Below are positions 48,122-57,677 of a DNA stretch of 64,000 bases, piece after piece. The DNA is taken from assembly GCF_020567425.1 (NCBI RefSeq), contig NZ_JAJCVJ010000001.1, positions 992,001 through 1,056,000 of the forward strand, in the 5' to 3' direction. Below the pieces are notes generated by a model, which worked only from the letters and a program-made list of their open reading frames with translations, ran no database searches and was not told the DNA's origin. This stretch comes from Salinirubrum litoreum. Its GTDB lineage: Archaea; Halobacteriota; Halobacteria; Halobacteriales; Haloferacaceae. The stretch's first letter is position 1. Every line of letters begins with the position of its first letter. The translations under genes and the position numbers were made by a program.

Positions 48122-49437
48122 CGCGCGTCACCTCCCGACTCGCCGCCGTCCGTCTGTGCGGTCGCCGACTCCTCGGTCGGCGGCTCCGCGCCTTCGTCGG
48201 CGTCAGCGACCGCCGACTCGAAGTAGTCGTCCGCGAGCGCCTGCGACGGGTCGTACTCGTGGTCCGCGAGGACACAGCGAGCCTTGTGTTCCGGACTCTC
48301 GCCGGCGTCGTACTCCGGAATCGGCTGGAGACACTCCTCCATCGCCTTCGGACACCGATCCGCGAAGTAGCATCTGTTGCCCATCTCGCTGTCCAGCAGA
48401 CTCGGGACGTTCCCCTCGATGGGTTGGAGTCGCGGCGCAGGATCGGCCAGATCGGGAATCGACCCGAGCAGTCCCTGCGTGTAGGGGTGGACCGGGTCGT
48501 CGAACACGTCCGAGAGACTGCCGCGCTCGACGACCTCGCCCGCGTACATCACGCCGACTCGCGAGCACATCCGGGCGATGACGCCGAGGTCGTGCGTGAT
48601 CATGATGACGCTCATGTCCTGTTCGTCCTGCAGGTCCCGCAGGAGGTTCAGGATCTGCGCCTGGATCGTCACGTCGAGTGCGGTCGTCGGTTCGTCGGCG
48701 ATCAGCACGTCCGGTTCGCCGGCGAGCGCCTGCGCGATCATCGCGCGCTGGAGCATCCCGCCGGAGAACTGGTGGGGGTACTCCTCGGCGCGGTCGGCCG
48801 GGTCGGGGATACCGACCTGATCCAGCAGTTCGACCGCCCGGTCCATACTCTCGTCGTTCACGTAGTCCCGCGTCGGGATCAGCGTGTCCGTGATGAGACT
48901 GCCGAGGCCGTACCCCTGCGTCCGACTGCGGGTGCTGCGAGGGTTGGCCGACGCCCGGCGCTGGACCTCGACCGCCTCGGCGATCTGTTCGCCGACCGTC
49001 AGCGAGGGGTTGAGACTCGACATCGGGTCCTGGAAGATCATGCTGAACGACGGCCCGCGCAGGGAGCGCCGGACGCCGTCGGGCAACTGCCGGAGGTCGA
49101 CGAAGTCGCCGTCGACAGCCTGCGGTCGGTCCTCGCGGAACTCCTCGGCGAGGTCGGTGTTCCGGTACCAGACCTCGCCGTCGGTGATCCGGCCGGGCGA
49201 CTCGATCAGGTCGATCACCGACAGCGCGGTGACGGACTTGCCGGACCCGGACTCGCCGACGATGCCGAACACCTCGCCGTCCCGCACGTCGAAACTCACG
49301 CCGTCGACCGCGTTGACCTGGCCCTCCTCGGTGAAGAACCGGGTCTTCAGGTCCCGCACCCGGAGGATGGCCTCGTCCGCCGAGACGGTCGCGACGTCCG
49401 CTTCGCCGGCCGCGTCCCGGATGCCACTGTCGCTCAT
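48118..49437 (-). CDS. dipeptide/oligopeptide ABC transporter ATP-binding protein (DppD/OppD-like)
   Basis: The ATG at 49437 is preferred because GGAGGTG lies 6 bases before it; a GTG at 49446 is the alternative. The 439-residue protein has Walker [18 protein letters not shown], Walker [12 protein letters not shown], and the C-terminal domain with [10 protein letters not shown] and a later Cys pair typical of oligopeptide ATPases. An insertion of about 30 residues ([13 protein letters not shown]...) lies before the helical subdomain. It is coupled to the permease upstream and the second ATPase downstream by overlapping or abutting ends. Confidence 0.95.
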   Translation of the reverse strand: MSDSGIRDAAGEADVATVSADEAILRVRDLKTRFFTEEGQVNAVDGVSFDVRDGEVFGIVGESGSGKSVTALSVIDLIESPGRITDGEVWYRNTDLAEEFREDRPQAVDGDFVDLRQLPDGVRRSLRGPSFSMIFQDPMSSLNPSLTVGEQIAEAVEVQRRASANPRSTRSRTQGYGLGSLITDTLIPTRDYVNDESMDRAVELLDQVGIPDPADRAEEYPHQFSGGMLQRAMIAQALAGEPDVLIADEPTTALDVTIQAQILNLLRDLQDEQDMSVIMITHDLGVIARMCSRVGVMYAGEVVERGSLSDVFDDPVHPYTQGLLGSIPDLADPAPRLQPIEGNVPSLLDSEMGNRCYFADRCPKAMEECLQPIPEYDAGESPEHKARCVLADHEYDPSQALADDYFESAVADADEGAEPPTEESATAQTDGGESGGDAR

Positions 49438-49438
49438 C

Positions 49439-50500
49439 TCAGACACCTCCCTCGCCGCCGACGCCCGGATCGAGGGCGTCGCGGAACCAGTCGCCGATCA
49501 GGTTGATGCCGATGACCGCCAGCACGATGGCGACGCCCGGCACGGTGGCGACCCACCACGCCGAGGCGAGATAGCTCCGGCCCTGTGCGATGTCGAAGCC
49601 CCACGAGAGCGTCGTCCCCGAGAAGCCGAGGAACGACAGCGCGCTCTCCAGGAGGATGATCGCGGCCACCTGGATCGTCGCCAGCACGAGGATCGGGGTG
49701 ATGCTGTTCGGCAGGACGTGCTTCCAGACGATGTAGCCGTCGCTCGCCCCGACCGACCGCGCGGCCTTCACGTACTCCTCGTCACGCAAGGAGAGCGCCT
49801 CCCCGCGTGCGACGCGAGCGAACCAGACCCAGTTCACCAGCGCGACGACCGCGACCACGGTGCCGGGCAGCACGAACGTCTCCGGCATCTCGGGTGTGAT
49901 CCCGAGGAGCACCATCGGGTCCGGTATCCGGATCGCGGCCTGTCCGAACAGGCCGATCAGCGCGATCGCCAGCACCAGCGACGGGAACGCCAGCATCACG
50001 TCGGCGATGCGCATCAGGCCGTCGTCGACGCGCCCGCCGTAGTAGCCCGCCGTCAGCCCGACAGAGACACCGACGATCACCGCCGCCAGTGTCCCGAGTA
50101 AGCCGACGAGCAAGGACGTGCGCGCGCCGTAGATCACCCGCGAGAGCATGTCACGACCCAGTGGATCGGTGCCGAGCGGGTGCGAGGCGGTCGCGTTCAC
50201 CGTCACCTCCTCTTCGACGACCTCGATGCTCCCGTTGACCATCTCGGAACTCGTCTGGTTCTCGGTCGCAGAGAAGCCGAGTGGCGGGAGCTGTGAGTTC
50301 TCCAGGTCCTGACTCGTCGGGTTGTGCGGCGCGAGCACCGGCGCGAAGATGGCGACCGACACCATCAACACGACCAGCACGATGCCGAGTTTCGCCAGCC
50401 CGCTCCGCCGGAGTTCGCGCTTGAGACTCCGGATGGTCCGGGGGGCGAGAAACGCCGAGAGGCCGCGAGCGACGAGCGCCCCGAGTCTGTCGAGAATCAC
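49439..50500 (-). CDS. dipeptide/oligopeptide ABC transporter permease (DppC/OppC-like)
   Basis: A GTG at 50500 starts a 353-residue permease. After an N-terminal span (residues 37-60) comes an extracytoplasmic stretch of about 60 residues rich in Glu/Val/Thr, longer than in E. coli DppC. The HPLGTDPLGRDMLSRVIYGARTSL entry and five further spans follow. The EAA coupling loop is EEYVKAARSVGASDGYIVWKHVLPN. It forms the channel with the DppB-like subunit. Confidence 0.93.
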   Translation of the reverse strand: MILDRLGALVARGLSAFLAPRTIRSLKRELRRSGLAKLGIVLVVLMVSVAIFAPVLAPHNPTSQDLENSQLPPLGFSATENQTSSEMVNGSIEVVEEEVTVNATASHPLGTDPLGRDMLSRVIYGARTSLLVGLLGTLAAVIVGVSVGLTAGYYGGRVDDGLMRIADVMLAFPSLVLAIALIGLFGQAAIRIPDPMVLLGITPEMPETFVLPGTVVAVVALVNWVWFARVARGEALSLRDEEYVKAARSVGASDGYIVWKHVLPNSITPILVLATIQVAAIILLESALSFLGFSGTTLSWGFDIAQGRSYLASAWWVATVPGVAIVLAVIGINLIGDWFRDALDPGVGGEGGV

Positions 50501-50537
50501 GCCACCACCGCCTCAAGATGAGAACTGACACAGCACA

Positions 50538-51524
50538 TCAGTCGTACACCACCTGTGGGTTCACGTACGCGTACAGCGCGTCCACGACGATGTTGACGAG
50601 GACGAAGCTGGTGCCGATCACGATCAGACAGCCCTGAATCAGCGGCCAGTCGCGGGCGTTGATGCTGTTGATGACCAGCGTTCCCAGCCCCGGCCACGCG
50701 AACACCGCCTCGGTGATCACCGCCCCGCCGATCAGCGTCCCGAACTGCAGGCCGAGCACGGTGATGACCGGGATCAGCGTGTTCCGCAGGGCGTGTTTGT
50801 ACCGGACCAGCGTCTCGGGGAGGCCCTTCGCGCGGGCCGCCCGGACGTAGGTCTTGCCGAGTTCGTCCAGCATCCCCGACCGCGTGAGCCGGGTCACGAG
50901 GGCGGTGAAGTACGTCCCGAGCGTGATCGCCGGGAGTGTGATGTACTCCAGCCACGCGAGGAGACCCAGTGGGTTGCCTGCGGCCAGTAACTCCAGTGCG
51001 GGCACGAACCCGATGGCGCGTCTGCTGGTCGGGAACAGTCCGAACTGCACCGACAGCACCAGGACGAGCATGATCCCGAGCCAGAAGTTCGGCGTCGAGA
51101 TGCCGCCCAGCGAGAAGACCGTCGCGGCGTAGTCGGCCGGTTCCCCGCGTCGGGTGGCGGAGATGACGCCGAGGGGAATCGACAGCACGATCGCCACGAC
51201 CGTCGCGGCCGCCGCGAGTTCGATCGTCGCCGGCAGGCGGGCGAACACGCGGTTCGAGACCGACGTGCCGGCCACGTAGCTGTAGCCCATGTCGCCGACG
51301 AACAGGCCGCCGACGTAGTCGAAGTACTGGACGTACAGCGGTCTGTCCAGCCCGAGGTTCGCCGCGATCTGCTGGCGGAGTTCCGGGCTGGCGTCCAGCG
51401 GTGCGATCAACGCCACGGGGTCGCCGGGCGTGATGAATCGGAGGAGGAAGACGACGGTGACGACTCCCCAGACCACGAAGATCCCCTGCAGGCCCCGTTT
51501 CAGCAGGAACCGGGCGCGCGACAT
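50538..51524 (-). CDS. dipeptide/oligopeptide ABC transporter permease (DppB/OppB-like)
   Basis: The 328-residue protein has the DppB-type N-terminal span (FLLKRGLQGIFVVWGVVTVVFLL), the FITPGDPVA loop, and six spans with the EAA loop RTYVRAARAKGLPETLVRYKHALRN equivalent (GKTYVRAARAKG). The ATG at 51524 is preceded at 6 bases by GGAGGT; the GTG at 51527 is less likely. It follows the substrate-binding protein gene by 33 bases. Confidence 0.94.
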   Translation of the reverse strand: MSRARFLLKRGLQGIFVVWGVVTVVFLLRFITPGDPVALIAPLDASPELRQQIAANLGLDRPLYVQYFDYVGGLFVGDMGYSYVAGTSVSNRVFARLPATIELAAAATVVAIVLSIPLGVISATRRGEPADYAATVFSLGGISTPNFWLGIMLVLVLSVQFGLFPTSRRAIGFVPALELLAAGNPLGLLAWLEYITLPAITLGTYFTALVTRLTRSGMLDELGKTYVRAARAKGLPETLVRYKHALRNTLIPVITVLGLQFGTLIGGAVITEAVFAWPGLGTLVINSINARDWPLIQGCLIVIGTSFVLVNIVVDALYAYVNPQVVYD

Positions 51525-51557
51525 CACGTACCTCCATCTACTGTCATCTGTGGCGAG

Positions 51558-53201
51558 TTAGTTCGCGGGTTCGATCTCGTAGGCCTTGATCGACTCGTCG
51601 CGGCGGGCCTGCCAGTCGATGCGGTTCGACGCGCCGTAGACGCTGTACTGCCGGTTCAGGAAGATCCAGGGAGCCTGGTCGTTCGCCAGCGCGTTGGCGT
51701 CCTGCATGAGTTGGTCCCGCGCGTCGGGGTCCGACTCGTCCTGTGACTGGTCCATCAGGCTGTCGAACTCGTCGTTGCTCCACGAGGAGAGCGCGCCGTT
51801 CGTCGTCAGTAGCGGGATGAGCGTCTGGCTCGCGTCGAAGGTCGCGTTCCCCCACCCGATCAGGTAGAACGGCGGCTTGTCCTCGATGCTGCCGGTCGTC
51901 AGTTCGCCCGCGAGCGTCGGGAAGTCACGCTGGCGAACCGAACAGGAGACGTTCGACAGTTCGTCGATGTACCCCGCGACCGCCTGTGCGATCTCCACGT
52001 CACGAAGGTAGCGGCCGACCGGCGTGTGGAGTTCGATCTCCGCGCCGGCGTAGCCGGACTCCTCGACGAGGGACTCGGCCTGCTCCACGTCGTAGGGGTA
52101 GATGTCGAGGTCCGAGTTGTACCCGACGAAGCCCTGCAGGGTCGGCTGGCTCGTCGCGTCCGCGAAGCCGGACAGCACGTTCTCGATGATCGACTCCAGG
52201 TCGATGGCGTAGTTCATCGCGCGGCGGAACTCGAGCGAGTCGAACGGCTCGACGTCGTACCGCATCGCGTTGTAGATGACGCGCGTACTCGGCACCGCCT
52301 CGATGCGGGTGCTCTCCTCGTTCCGGACGCGGCTGACCTCCTGTGGCGGGACGTTGACGGTGATGTCGGTCTCGCCGGAGACCAACTGGTTGACCCGAGT
52401 GGACGACTCGGTCGCGGCGTTCATCGTGATCGTGTCGACCGCGGCCGGTTCGTCCCAGTAGTCCTCGTACTTCGTGTACGTGACCGACTCGTCTGCGGTG
52501 TAGGTGTCGAGCTGGAAGGGACCGGTCCCGTTCGCGCTGGAGTTGATCTCTGCGGTCTCACGCTCCTCGATCCACGACTGCTGGACGATGTCGCCGTAGG
52601 TCGCCAGCAGGCCGAAGACGGTGGGGTTCACGCTCCCCGAGAGCACGTCGACGGCGCGCTCGCCGTCGACGACCTCTGCGGACTCCACGCCCGCGAGCTG
52701 GTCGGACTGCGGCGAGGCGAGTCCACCGACGTCCTCGTTGACGATCCGGTTGTAGCTGAAGGCTACGTCTGCCGGGGTGAGTTCGTCGCCGTTGTGGAAC
52801 GTGACGCCCTCGCGGATGAACAGGCGGACACGACCGTCCTCGATGCGTTCGTAGTCGGTCGCGAGCGCCTCGACGACACCACCCTCGCGGTTGCGGTCGA
52901 GCGCTCCCTCGTACATCTGCATCACGATGATGTCGGTCGTCGTCTCCCGGTGGTCGTGGGGGTCCAGCCCGGAGTCGAGGTTCCCCTGCGTGATCGTGAC
53001 ACCGAACTCCTCGTCGGTGGGCGTCTCGGTCTCGGTGTCCATGTCGGTCTCCGTCTCCGTGTCGCCGCCGCCCTCGGTCGGTTCCGGCGTGGGCGCTTCC
53101 TCGCCGGTACAGCCGGCCAGGCCAGCCGTCGCCGCCGCACCGCCCGCCAGCGTGAGGTACTTGCGCCGCGTCACCGATGACTGCTCCTGCGAGTCTGTCA
53201 T
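51558..53201 (-). CDS. dipeptide/oligopeptide ABC transporter substrate-binding lipoprotein (SBP family 5)
   Basis: The 547-residue protein has a twin-arginine signal (TRRKYLTLAGG) and lipobox ending at Cys31, followed by an acidic Thr/Glu-rich linker to about residue 65. The family-5 fold follows, with GVTFHNGDELTPADVAFSYNRI and FRRAMNYAIDLESII. It delivers peptides or another solute to the permease pair. A TATA box (GGATATATACC, 53223-53233) is about 28 bases upstream of the ATG, and it is the first gene of the operon. Confidence 0.95.
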   Translation of the reverse strand: MTDSQEQSSVTRRKYLTLAGGAAATAGLAGCTGEEAPTPEPTEGGGDTETETDMDTETETPTDEEFGVTITQGNLDSGLDPHDHRETTTDIIVMQMYEGALDRNREGGVVEALATDYERIEDGRVRLFIREGVTFHNGDELTPADVAFSYNRIVNEDVGGLASPQSDQLAGVESAEVVDGERAVDVLSGSVNPTVFGLLATYGDIVQQSWIEERETAEINSSANGTGPFQLDTYTADESVTYTKYEDYWDEPAAVDTITMNAATESSTRVNQLVSGETDITVNVPPQEVSRVRNEESTRIEAVPSTRVIYNAMRYDVEPFDSLEFRRAMNYAIDLESIIENVLSGFADATSQPTLQGFVGYNSDLDIYPYDVEQAESLVEESGYAGAEIELHTPVGRYLRDVEIAQAVAGYIDELSNVSCSVRQRDFPTLAGELTTGSIEDKPPFYLIGWGNATFDASQTLIPLLTTNGALSSWSNDEFDSLMDQSQDESDPDARDQLMQDANALANDQAPWIFLNRQYSVYGASNRIDWQARRDESIKAYEIEPAN

Positions 53202-53331
53202 ACACCCTCATGGTAAGTGGTCGGATATATACCCTGTGGTCGCACCCGTCCACGACCACGACAGCGGACGGCGATTTCGCCGGTGCTCGACCGCGCCGCA
53301 AATTTAAGTACGTCGGCGGTAAGGGCGAAGT
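53202..53331. promoter_or_regulatory. divergent promoters of the ABC operon and the RNase H-like gene
   Basis: On the minus strand the TATA core lies within 53223-53233, about 28 bases before the substrate-binding protein start. On the plus strand CAAATTTAAG (53299-53308) is about 29 bases before 53332. Both fit leaderless transcripts. No operator is obvious. Confidence 0.65.
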
Positions 53332-54021
53332 ATGGCCGCCTTCGGGCGCTCGGCGCTTCGGGATCTGTTCGACGACTCGCCGACTCCGCACATCGCCCAC
53401 CCGCCACGGAGCCACCACCGCGACTTCTACGTGGCGACCGACGGGTCCTACCGACCAGGTGGCGGCGGTCTCGGCGTCGTGATCGAGACCCGCGACGGTC
53501 GTCGGGTCGCCCGCGTCTCGATGCCGGACGCGCCGCCGGACAACAACGTCGCGGAGTACCGGGCACTCCACCTCGGACTCGACACACTCGCGCACCGCGC
53601 CCCACCGGACGCCTCGGTCGGCGTCCTCGTCGACCACGACGACCTCGCTCGCCACGTGAACGCGACCGTCCTCACCGCCGGCAGTGACTGGACGCCACCC
53701 CGACCGATCCGGGTTCCGGCCGGCGTCGGCGCACACTGGCGCGGGATTCAGGCCCGGGTCGCGCGGTTCGGCGACCTCCGAGTCGCTCGCATCGACGGCC
53801 GGGAGAACCCGGCGCACGCACTGGCGAACACGCCCGAGGAGTACGCCCACCTCCGGGACCGACCGGCGCGGTGTGTGCTGCCGGATCCGCCCGCGACCGC
53901 CGGGGACGATGCGGGTGACGCCGTCGGCGGCCCAGCCACGACCGGCCCGGCAGACGCGACAGACGCCGAGCGCGTCCTCCCGCCCTCCCGTCTGGACCGG
54001 CGGTCCGGTGCGAGCGACTGA
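53332..54021 (+). CDS. RNase H-fold (RnhA-like) protein
   Basis: The 229-residue protein has an RNase HI-type core: Asp37 in ATDGSYRPGGGG, Glu75 in NNVAEYRAL and Asp101 in VGVLVDHDDL are the first three catalytic acids. The fourth, normally the Asp of an N-x-x-A-D motif, appears as His162 in RENPAHALAN, so activity may be altered. The N-terminal 30 residues and the C-terminal 50 (Pro/Ala/Asp-rich) are extensions. A role in removing RNA from RNA-DNA hybrids is likely but not certain. Confidence 0.8.
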   Translation: MAAFGRSALRDLFDDSPTPHIAHPPRSHHRDFYVATDGSYRPGGGGLGVVIETRDGRRVARVSMPDAPPDNNVAEYRALHLGLDTLAHRAPPDASVGVLVDHDDLARHVNATVLTAGSDWTPPRPIRVPAGVGAHWRGIQARVARFGDLRVARIDGRENPAHALANTPEEYAHLRDRPARCVLPDPPATAGDDAGDAVGGPATTGPADATDAERVLPPSRLDRRSGASD

Positions 54022-54074
54022 TCTCTCCTGTGCGAACGACACCCTTAACCCCGAAACCCGACGAGAACAGGGTG

Positions 54075-54116
54075 ATGAGCGACGACGGTCGCACCCCGGA
54101 GGTGACGCGACGATGA
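54075..54116 (+). CDS. possible 13-residue leader ORF of elp3
   Basis: ATG at 54075 opens MSDDGRTPEVTRR and stops with a TGA that overlaps the elp3 ATG (ATGA at 54113-54116). A CTTAACC box at 54044-54050 lies about 28 bases before 54075, as expected if transcription starts at this ATG. The GGAGGTG inside the leader (54098-54104) is the ribosome-binding site of elp3. It could couple elp3 translation to a leaderless start. Confidence 0.4.
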   Translation: MSDDGRTPEVTRR

Positions 54117-55777
54117 GCACCGAGAGCGAGGACGACGGCGAGAGCGAGGCGTTCGTGCAGGTCTGTGAGACGCTCGCGGAACGCATCGTCGCGGGCAAGA
54201 TCGACCGGGACGACCTCGAATCCGAGAAGCTGTCCGTCTGTTCGGAGTTCTCCAGTCCGAAGGTGCCGAAGAACACCGACATCCTCCAGCACGCTCCGCC
54301 GGACCAACGTGAGGACGTGAAGGAGGTCGTCCGCCGGAAGCCGGTTCGCACCGCCTCGGGCGTCTCCCCGGTGGCGATCATGACCTCCCCGCACATGTGC
54401 CCCCACGGGAAGTGTCTCTACTGCCCCGGCGGCCCGGCCTCGGAGTTCGACTCCTCGCAGTCGTACACCGGCCACGAACCGGCGGCCGCCCGCGGCGAGC
54501 AGAACGACTACGACCCGTACGGACAGGTCACCCTGCGTCTCGAACAACTGCGGCACATCGGCCACCCGGTGGACAAGGTCGAACTGATCCTGATGGGCGG
54601 GACGATGACGGCCCGGAGCCACGACTACCAGGAGTGGTTCGTGAAGCGCGCCCTCGAAGCGCTGAACGACTACGATCTGGACGCCAAACCGGACCCCGGC
54701 GAGGGGCGTAGTTTCGCGCCCGATCCCGAGGAGTACGAGTTCCGGTATCTGGAGGACGTGATCGCGGAGAACGAGACGGCCGACATCCGGAACATCGGGA
54801 CGACCTTCGAGACCAAGCCCGACTGGTGTGACCCCGAACAGATCGACCGGATGCTCGATCTGGGCGCGACGAAGGTGGAGGTCGGCGTCCAGACGACCTA
54901 CGAGCGCATCAACCGCGAGATGCACCGGGGCCACGGGACGCAGGCGTCCATCGACGCGAACCGCCGCCTCCGGGACGCCGGCTTCAAAGTCGGCTTCCAC
55001 ATGATGCCGGGGCAACCGGGGATGACGATGGACATGTGCAAGGAAGACTTCCGGCAGTTGTTCGAGAACCCGGACTTTCGCCCGGACTACCTGAAGATCT
55101 ACCCCACCCTCGTCGTCCGCGGCACGCGCGTCTACGACCAGTGGCGCAGGGACGACTTCGACCCCCTGACCAACGAGGAGGCGGCCGACATCGTCGCGGA
55201 CGCGATGGGCGAGATTCCGGTGTACACCCGCCTCCAGCGCGTCCAGCGGGACATCCCGGCCGACTTCATCGACGCGGGCGTCTGGAAGTCGAACCTCCGG
55301 CAACTCGCCGAACAGCGCGCCGAGGAGAGGGGCATCGAACCGCGCGACATCCGCGCCCGCGAGGTCGGGATGAACGACGTCGACCCCGACCCGGAGCGCG
55401 TCGAACTCCGCGTCCGGGAGTACGAGGCCGGCGGCGGTACGGAGTACTTCCTCGCGTTCGAGGACCCCGTCGCGGACCTGCTGATCGGCTTCTGTCGGCT
55501 CCGGTTCCCGAACGACCCCGTGCGCCGCGAACTGCAGGACGCCGCCGTGGTCCGGGAACTGCACGTCTACGGGTCGGAGGCCGGTATCGGCACGGACGAC
55601 GGCGACTGGCAGCACAAGGGCTACGGCAAGCGCCTACTCGCCCGCGCCGAGGAACTGGCCCGCGACGCTGGCTACCGGAAACTGTCGGTCATCTCGGGCA
55701 TCGGCGTCCGGCAGTACTACCGCCAGAAACTCGGCTACCACCAGGACGGCCCGTACGTCAGCAAACGACTCGACTGA
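54113..55777 (+). CDS. elp3: Elp3, tRNA uridine(34) carboxymethyl-forming radical SAM acetyltransferase
   Basis: Elp3 modifies the wobble uridine of tRNAs using acetyl-CoA and a SAM-derived radical. The 554-residue protein has the [4Fe-4S] motif with Cys96, Cys101 and Cys104 in MCPHGKCLYCPGG, the radical-SAM barrel to about residue 390, and a C-terminal GNAT acetyltransferase domain with the QHKGYGKRLLARAEELAR acetyl-CoA loop. The GGAGGTG at 54098-54104 supports the ATG at 54113. Confidence 0.97.
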   Translation: MSTESEDDGESEAFVQVCETLAERIVAGKIDRDDLESEKLSVCSEFSSPKVPKNTDILQHAPPDQREDVKEVVRRKPVRTASGVSPVAIMTSPHMCPHGKCLYCPGGPASEFDSSQSYTGHEPAAARGEQNDYDPYGQVTLRLEQLRHIGHPVDKVELILMGGTMTARSHDYQEWFVKRALEALNDYDLDAKPDPGEGRSFAPDPEEYEFRYLEDVIAENETADIRNIGTTFETKPDWCDPEQIDRMLDLGATKVEVGVQTTYERINREMHRGHGTQASIDANRRLRDAGFKVGFHMMPGQPGMTMDMCKEDFRQLFENPDFRPDYLKIYPTLVVRGTRVYDQWRRDDFDPLTNEEAADIVADAMGEIPVYTRLQRVQRDIPADFIDAGVWKSNLRQLAEQRAEERGIEPRDIRAREVGMNDVDPDPERVELRVREYEAGGGTEYFLAFEDPVADLLIGFCRLRFPNDPVRRELQDAAVVRELHVYGSEAGIGTDDGDWQHKGYGKRLLARAEELARDAGYRKLSVISGIGVRQYYRQKLGYHQDGPYVSKRLD

Positions 55778-55844
55778 CCGGTACAACTTCGAGACCCGCG
55801 ACGCCCGAACCTCTTTGCTCCGCGCTCGTGAACCGACGACCGAC

Positions 55845-56285
55845 ATGGACAGACGCGCCCTCCTCGAAGCCGGCGGCCTGACGGTCGCGGCCGGCTTCGG
55901 CGTGTTCGTCGGCTTCCCGACCGTCATCGGTGCCGAGGGGACTCCGTGGGGTCACCACGACGTGAGTCTCAGGAACCTCGACAGACGCGCACACGAAGTT
56001 CGGATCACGGCGACCAGACGCTCGCCGGCCGGCGAGACGACCGTTTACGACGCGACCCTCGACCTCCTGCCCGCGGTCGAAGTCGCCCAGTCTGCCGCCG
56101 ACCGGGAGGTCGACGGCGTGCCGGTCGCCACGACGACCCGCGACGTGACCCGCGTCTCGGGCGTCCACGACCTCGCGGTCTCGATCACAGACGGCGGGCG
56201 GGCGAGCATCCTGTTGACTCGGCGCGTGACCGACCCCGTGATCGAGATCCGCGACGGCGATCCGGAGATCGGCTATGGCGTCTGA
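55845..56285 (+). CDS. exported hypothetical protein with N-terminal signal
   Basis: The ATG at 55845 gives 146 residues beginning MDRRALLEAGGLTVAAGF, an Arg-Arg signal-like sequence that may be a Tat or membrane anchor. The mature part is a small beta-rich domain of about 110 residues (VSLRNLDRRAHEVRITATR, VYDATLDLLPAVEVAQ, LAVSITDGGRASILLTRRV). I recognise no family. Its end overlaps the next membrane-protein gene by 11 bases, indicating one transcript. Confidence 0.7.
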   Translation: MDRRALLEAGGLTVAAGFGVFVGFPTVIGAEGTPWGHHDVSLRNLDRRAHEVRITATRRSPAGETTVYDATLDLLPAVEVAQSAADREVDGVPVATTTRDVTRVSGVHDLAVSITDGGRASILLTRRVTDPVIEIRDGDPEIGYGV

Positions 56286-57471
56286 GACTCCCGACGAGCA
56301 GACGACGACCCTCGCCGACGCGGCACGCCTCGGCCTCGACGCGGGACTGGCGGTCGGCTGTCTCGGCGTCGTCGGCTTCGGCCTGCAACTTCACGCAGGC
56401 GTCGACTTCGGTCCGGCAACCGGGTGGATCGCACTCGCTGGCGTCCTGCTCGGCACCGTCCTCGTGTCGGCGGTCGCAGTCCGCCGGTCGAGGCCGGCGG
56501 TCCATCGCTCGGAGTCGGCGATGGTGGTCGACGCCGACCACCCGAACCCGGTTCTGGCGTGGGTCGCCGGACTCGGCCCCGCAGTCGCCGGTGCGTGGAC
56601 GCTGCTGGTGCTCGCGCCGACGGTCGAGTGGCTCTACCCGCCGCCGCGCTGGGTGACGCCGACCGTCCTCGCACTCCCGACTGCGGTGCTCTGCGGGACG
56701 ATCGGCGACGTTCTCGCCCGGTCGAGTCGGGGGCTGTCGCTGGACGCCTACGAGGACAGCACACTGGCTGTGCCGGTGCTGTCGATGCTGGTCGCGGTGG
56801 TGCTGTTCGGCGTCTCACTCCCCGACGGTCTCTGGCTGGACACCGCGCTCTCCGGTGACCTGCTCGGGACGACGCTCCCGTTCTGCGGGGCGCTCCTCGC
56901 CGGCGGTGTCGGCACCGTGACGGCCGGTCGGCAGGTCGTGCGCGTGTCGGACGCCGATTGGCGGACGACGGTCGCGGTCGGTCTCCGCCGAGTGTTAGCC
57001 GGGACTGTCGCAGTCGTGTACTGTCTGGTCGTCCTCGCCGTCGCTGTCCTGGTGTCGCTTCCGGGCTTCGGTATCGTCGCGCCGGGAGTCAGTATGTTCG
57101 ACCTCGGCCCCGCAGTCTACGGTCCAGCGCTCGTCGTCGTCTCGGCGGTCGGCGTCCAACTGCTCGGTGTCGCACTCGCGCCGGCACCGTGGCTCTGGAT
57201 TCGGCTTCGGCGACTACTCGGCGAGTCGGTCGAGCAACCGTCGCTGTCGGCGACCGGGGAGACGACGCGCTCGCTGGTCACCGCCGCGGTCGGCGGTCTC
57301 GCGGGCTTCGCGTTCGGCGCGTTCGGCCTGTTCTGGCTGGCGACCGCACTGGGTGCTCCCGGTCGGGTCGCCGGTGCCGAGTCGATTCTCGTCGTCACCG
57401 GGTCGATCTGTCTCGGGGCGCTCGGCGGCAGGTGGCTCGCGGGGTGGGCGCGAGCGCAGTCGGACTGGTGA
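56275..57471 (+). CDS. polytopic membrane protein, hypothetical
   Basis: The 398-residue protein has about nine hydrophobic segments, Ala/Val/Gly-rich and with short loops; the longest loop (about residues 290-330) is Arg-rich and probably cytoplasmic. No transport or catalytic motif is visible. It overlaps the upstream exported-protein gene by 11 bases, so the two may act together at the membrane. Confidence 0.75.
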   Translation: MASETPDEQTTTLADAARLGLDAGLAVGCLGVVGFGLQLHAGVDFGPATGWIALAGVLLGTVLVSAVAVRRSRPAVHRSESAMVVDADHPNPVLAWVAGLGPAVAGAWTLLVLAPTVEWLYPPPRWVTPTVLALPTAVLCGTIGDVLARSSRGLSLDAYEDSTLAVPVLSMLVAVVLFGVSLPDGLWLDTALSGDLLGTTLPFCGALLAGGVGTVTAGRQVVRVSDADWRTTVAVGLRRVLAGTVAVVYCLVVLAVAVLVSLPGFGIVAPGVSMFDLGPAVYGPALVVVSAVGVQLLGVALAPAPWLWIRLRRLLGESVEQPSLSATGETTRSLVTAAVGGLAGFAFGAFGLFWLATALGAPGRVAGAESILVVTGSICLGALGGRWLAGWARAQSDW

Positions 57472-57677
57472 GTCGTCACTCCCGGACCACGATCAGTCTG
57501 GTCGGCGACAGGCGGCCACAAGAGGCTTGTACTCCGCCGAGAACGCATCAGACGCGAGCGAACTGCCACTGCCGGTCGCTCACGTCACAGCGAACACCAT
57601 ACGACACCCGTTCGAGCGCCGCGTCGGGCCGTCGGCGCTTCGACACGCCTTTTCATCGCCGCCGTGAAGACGGTCGC

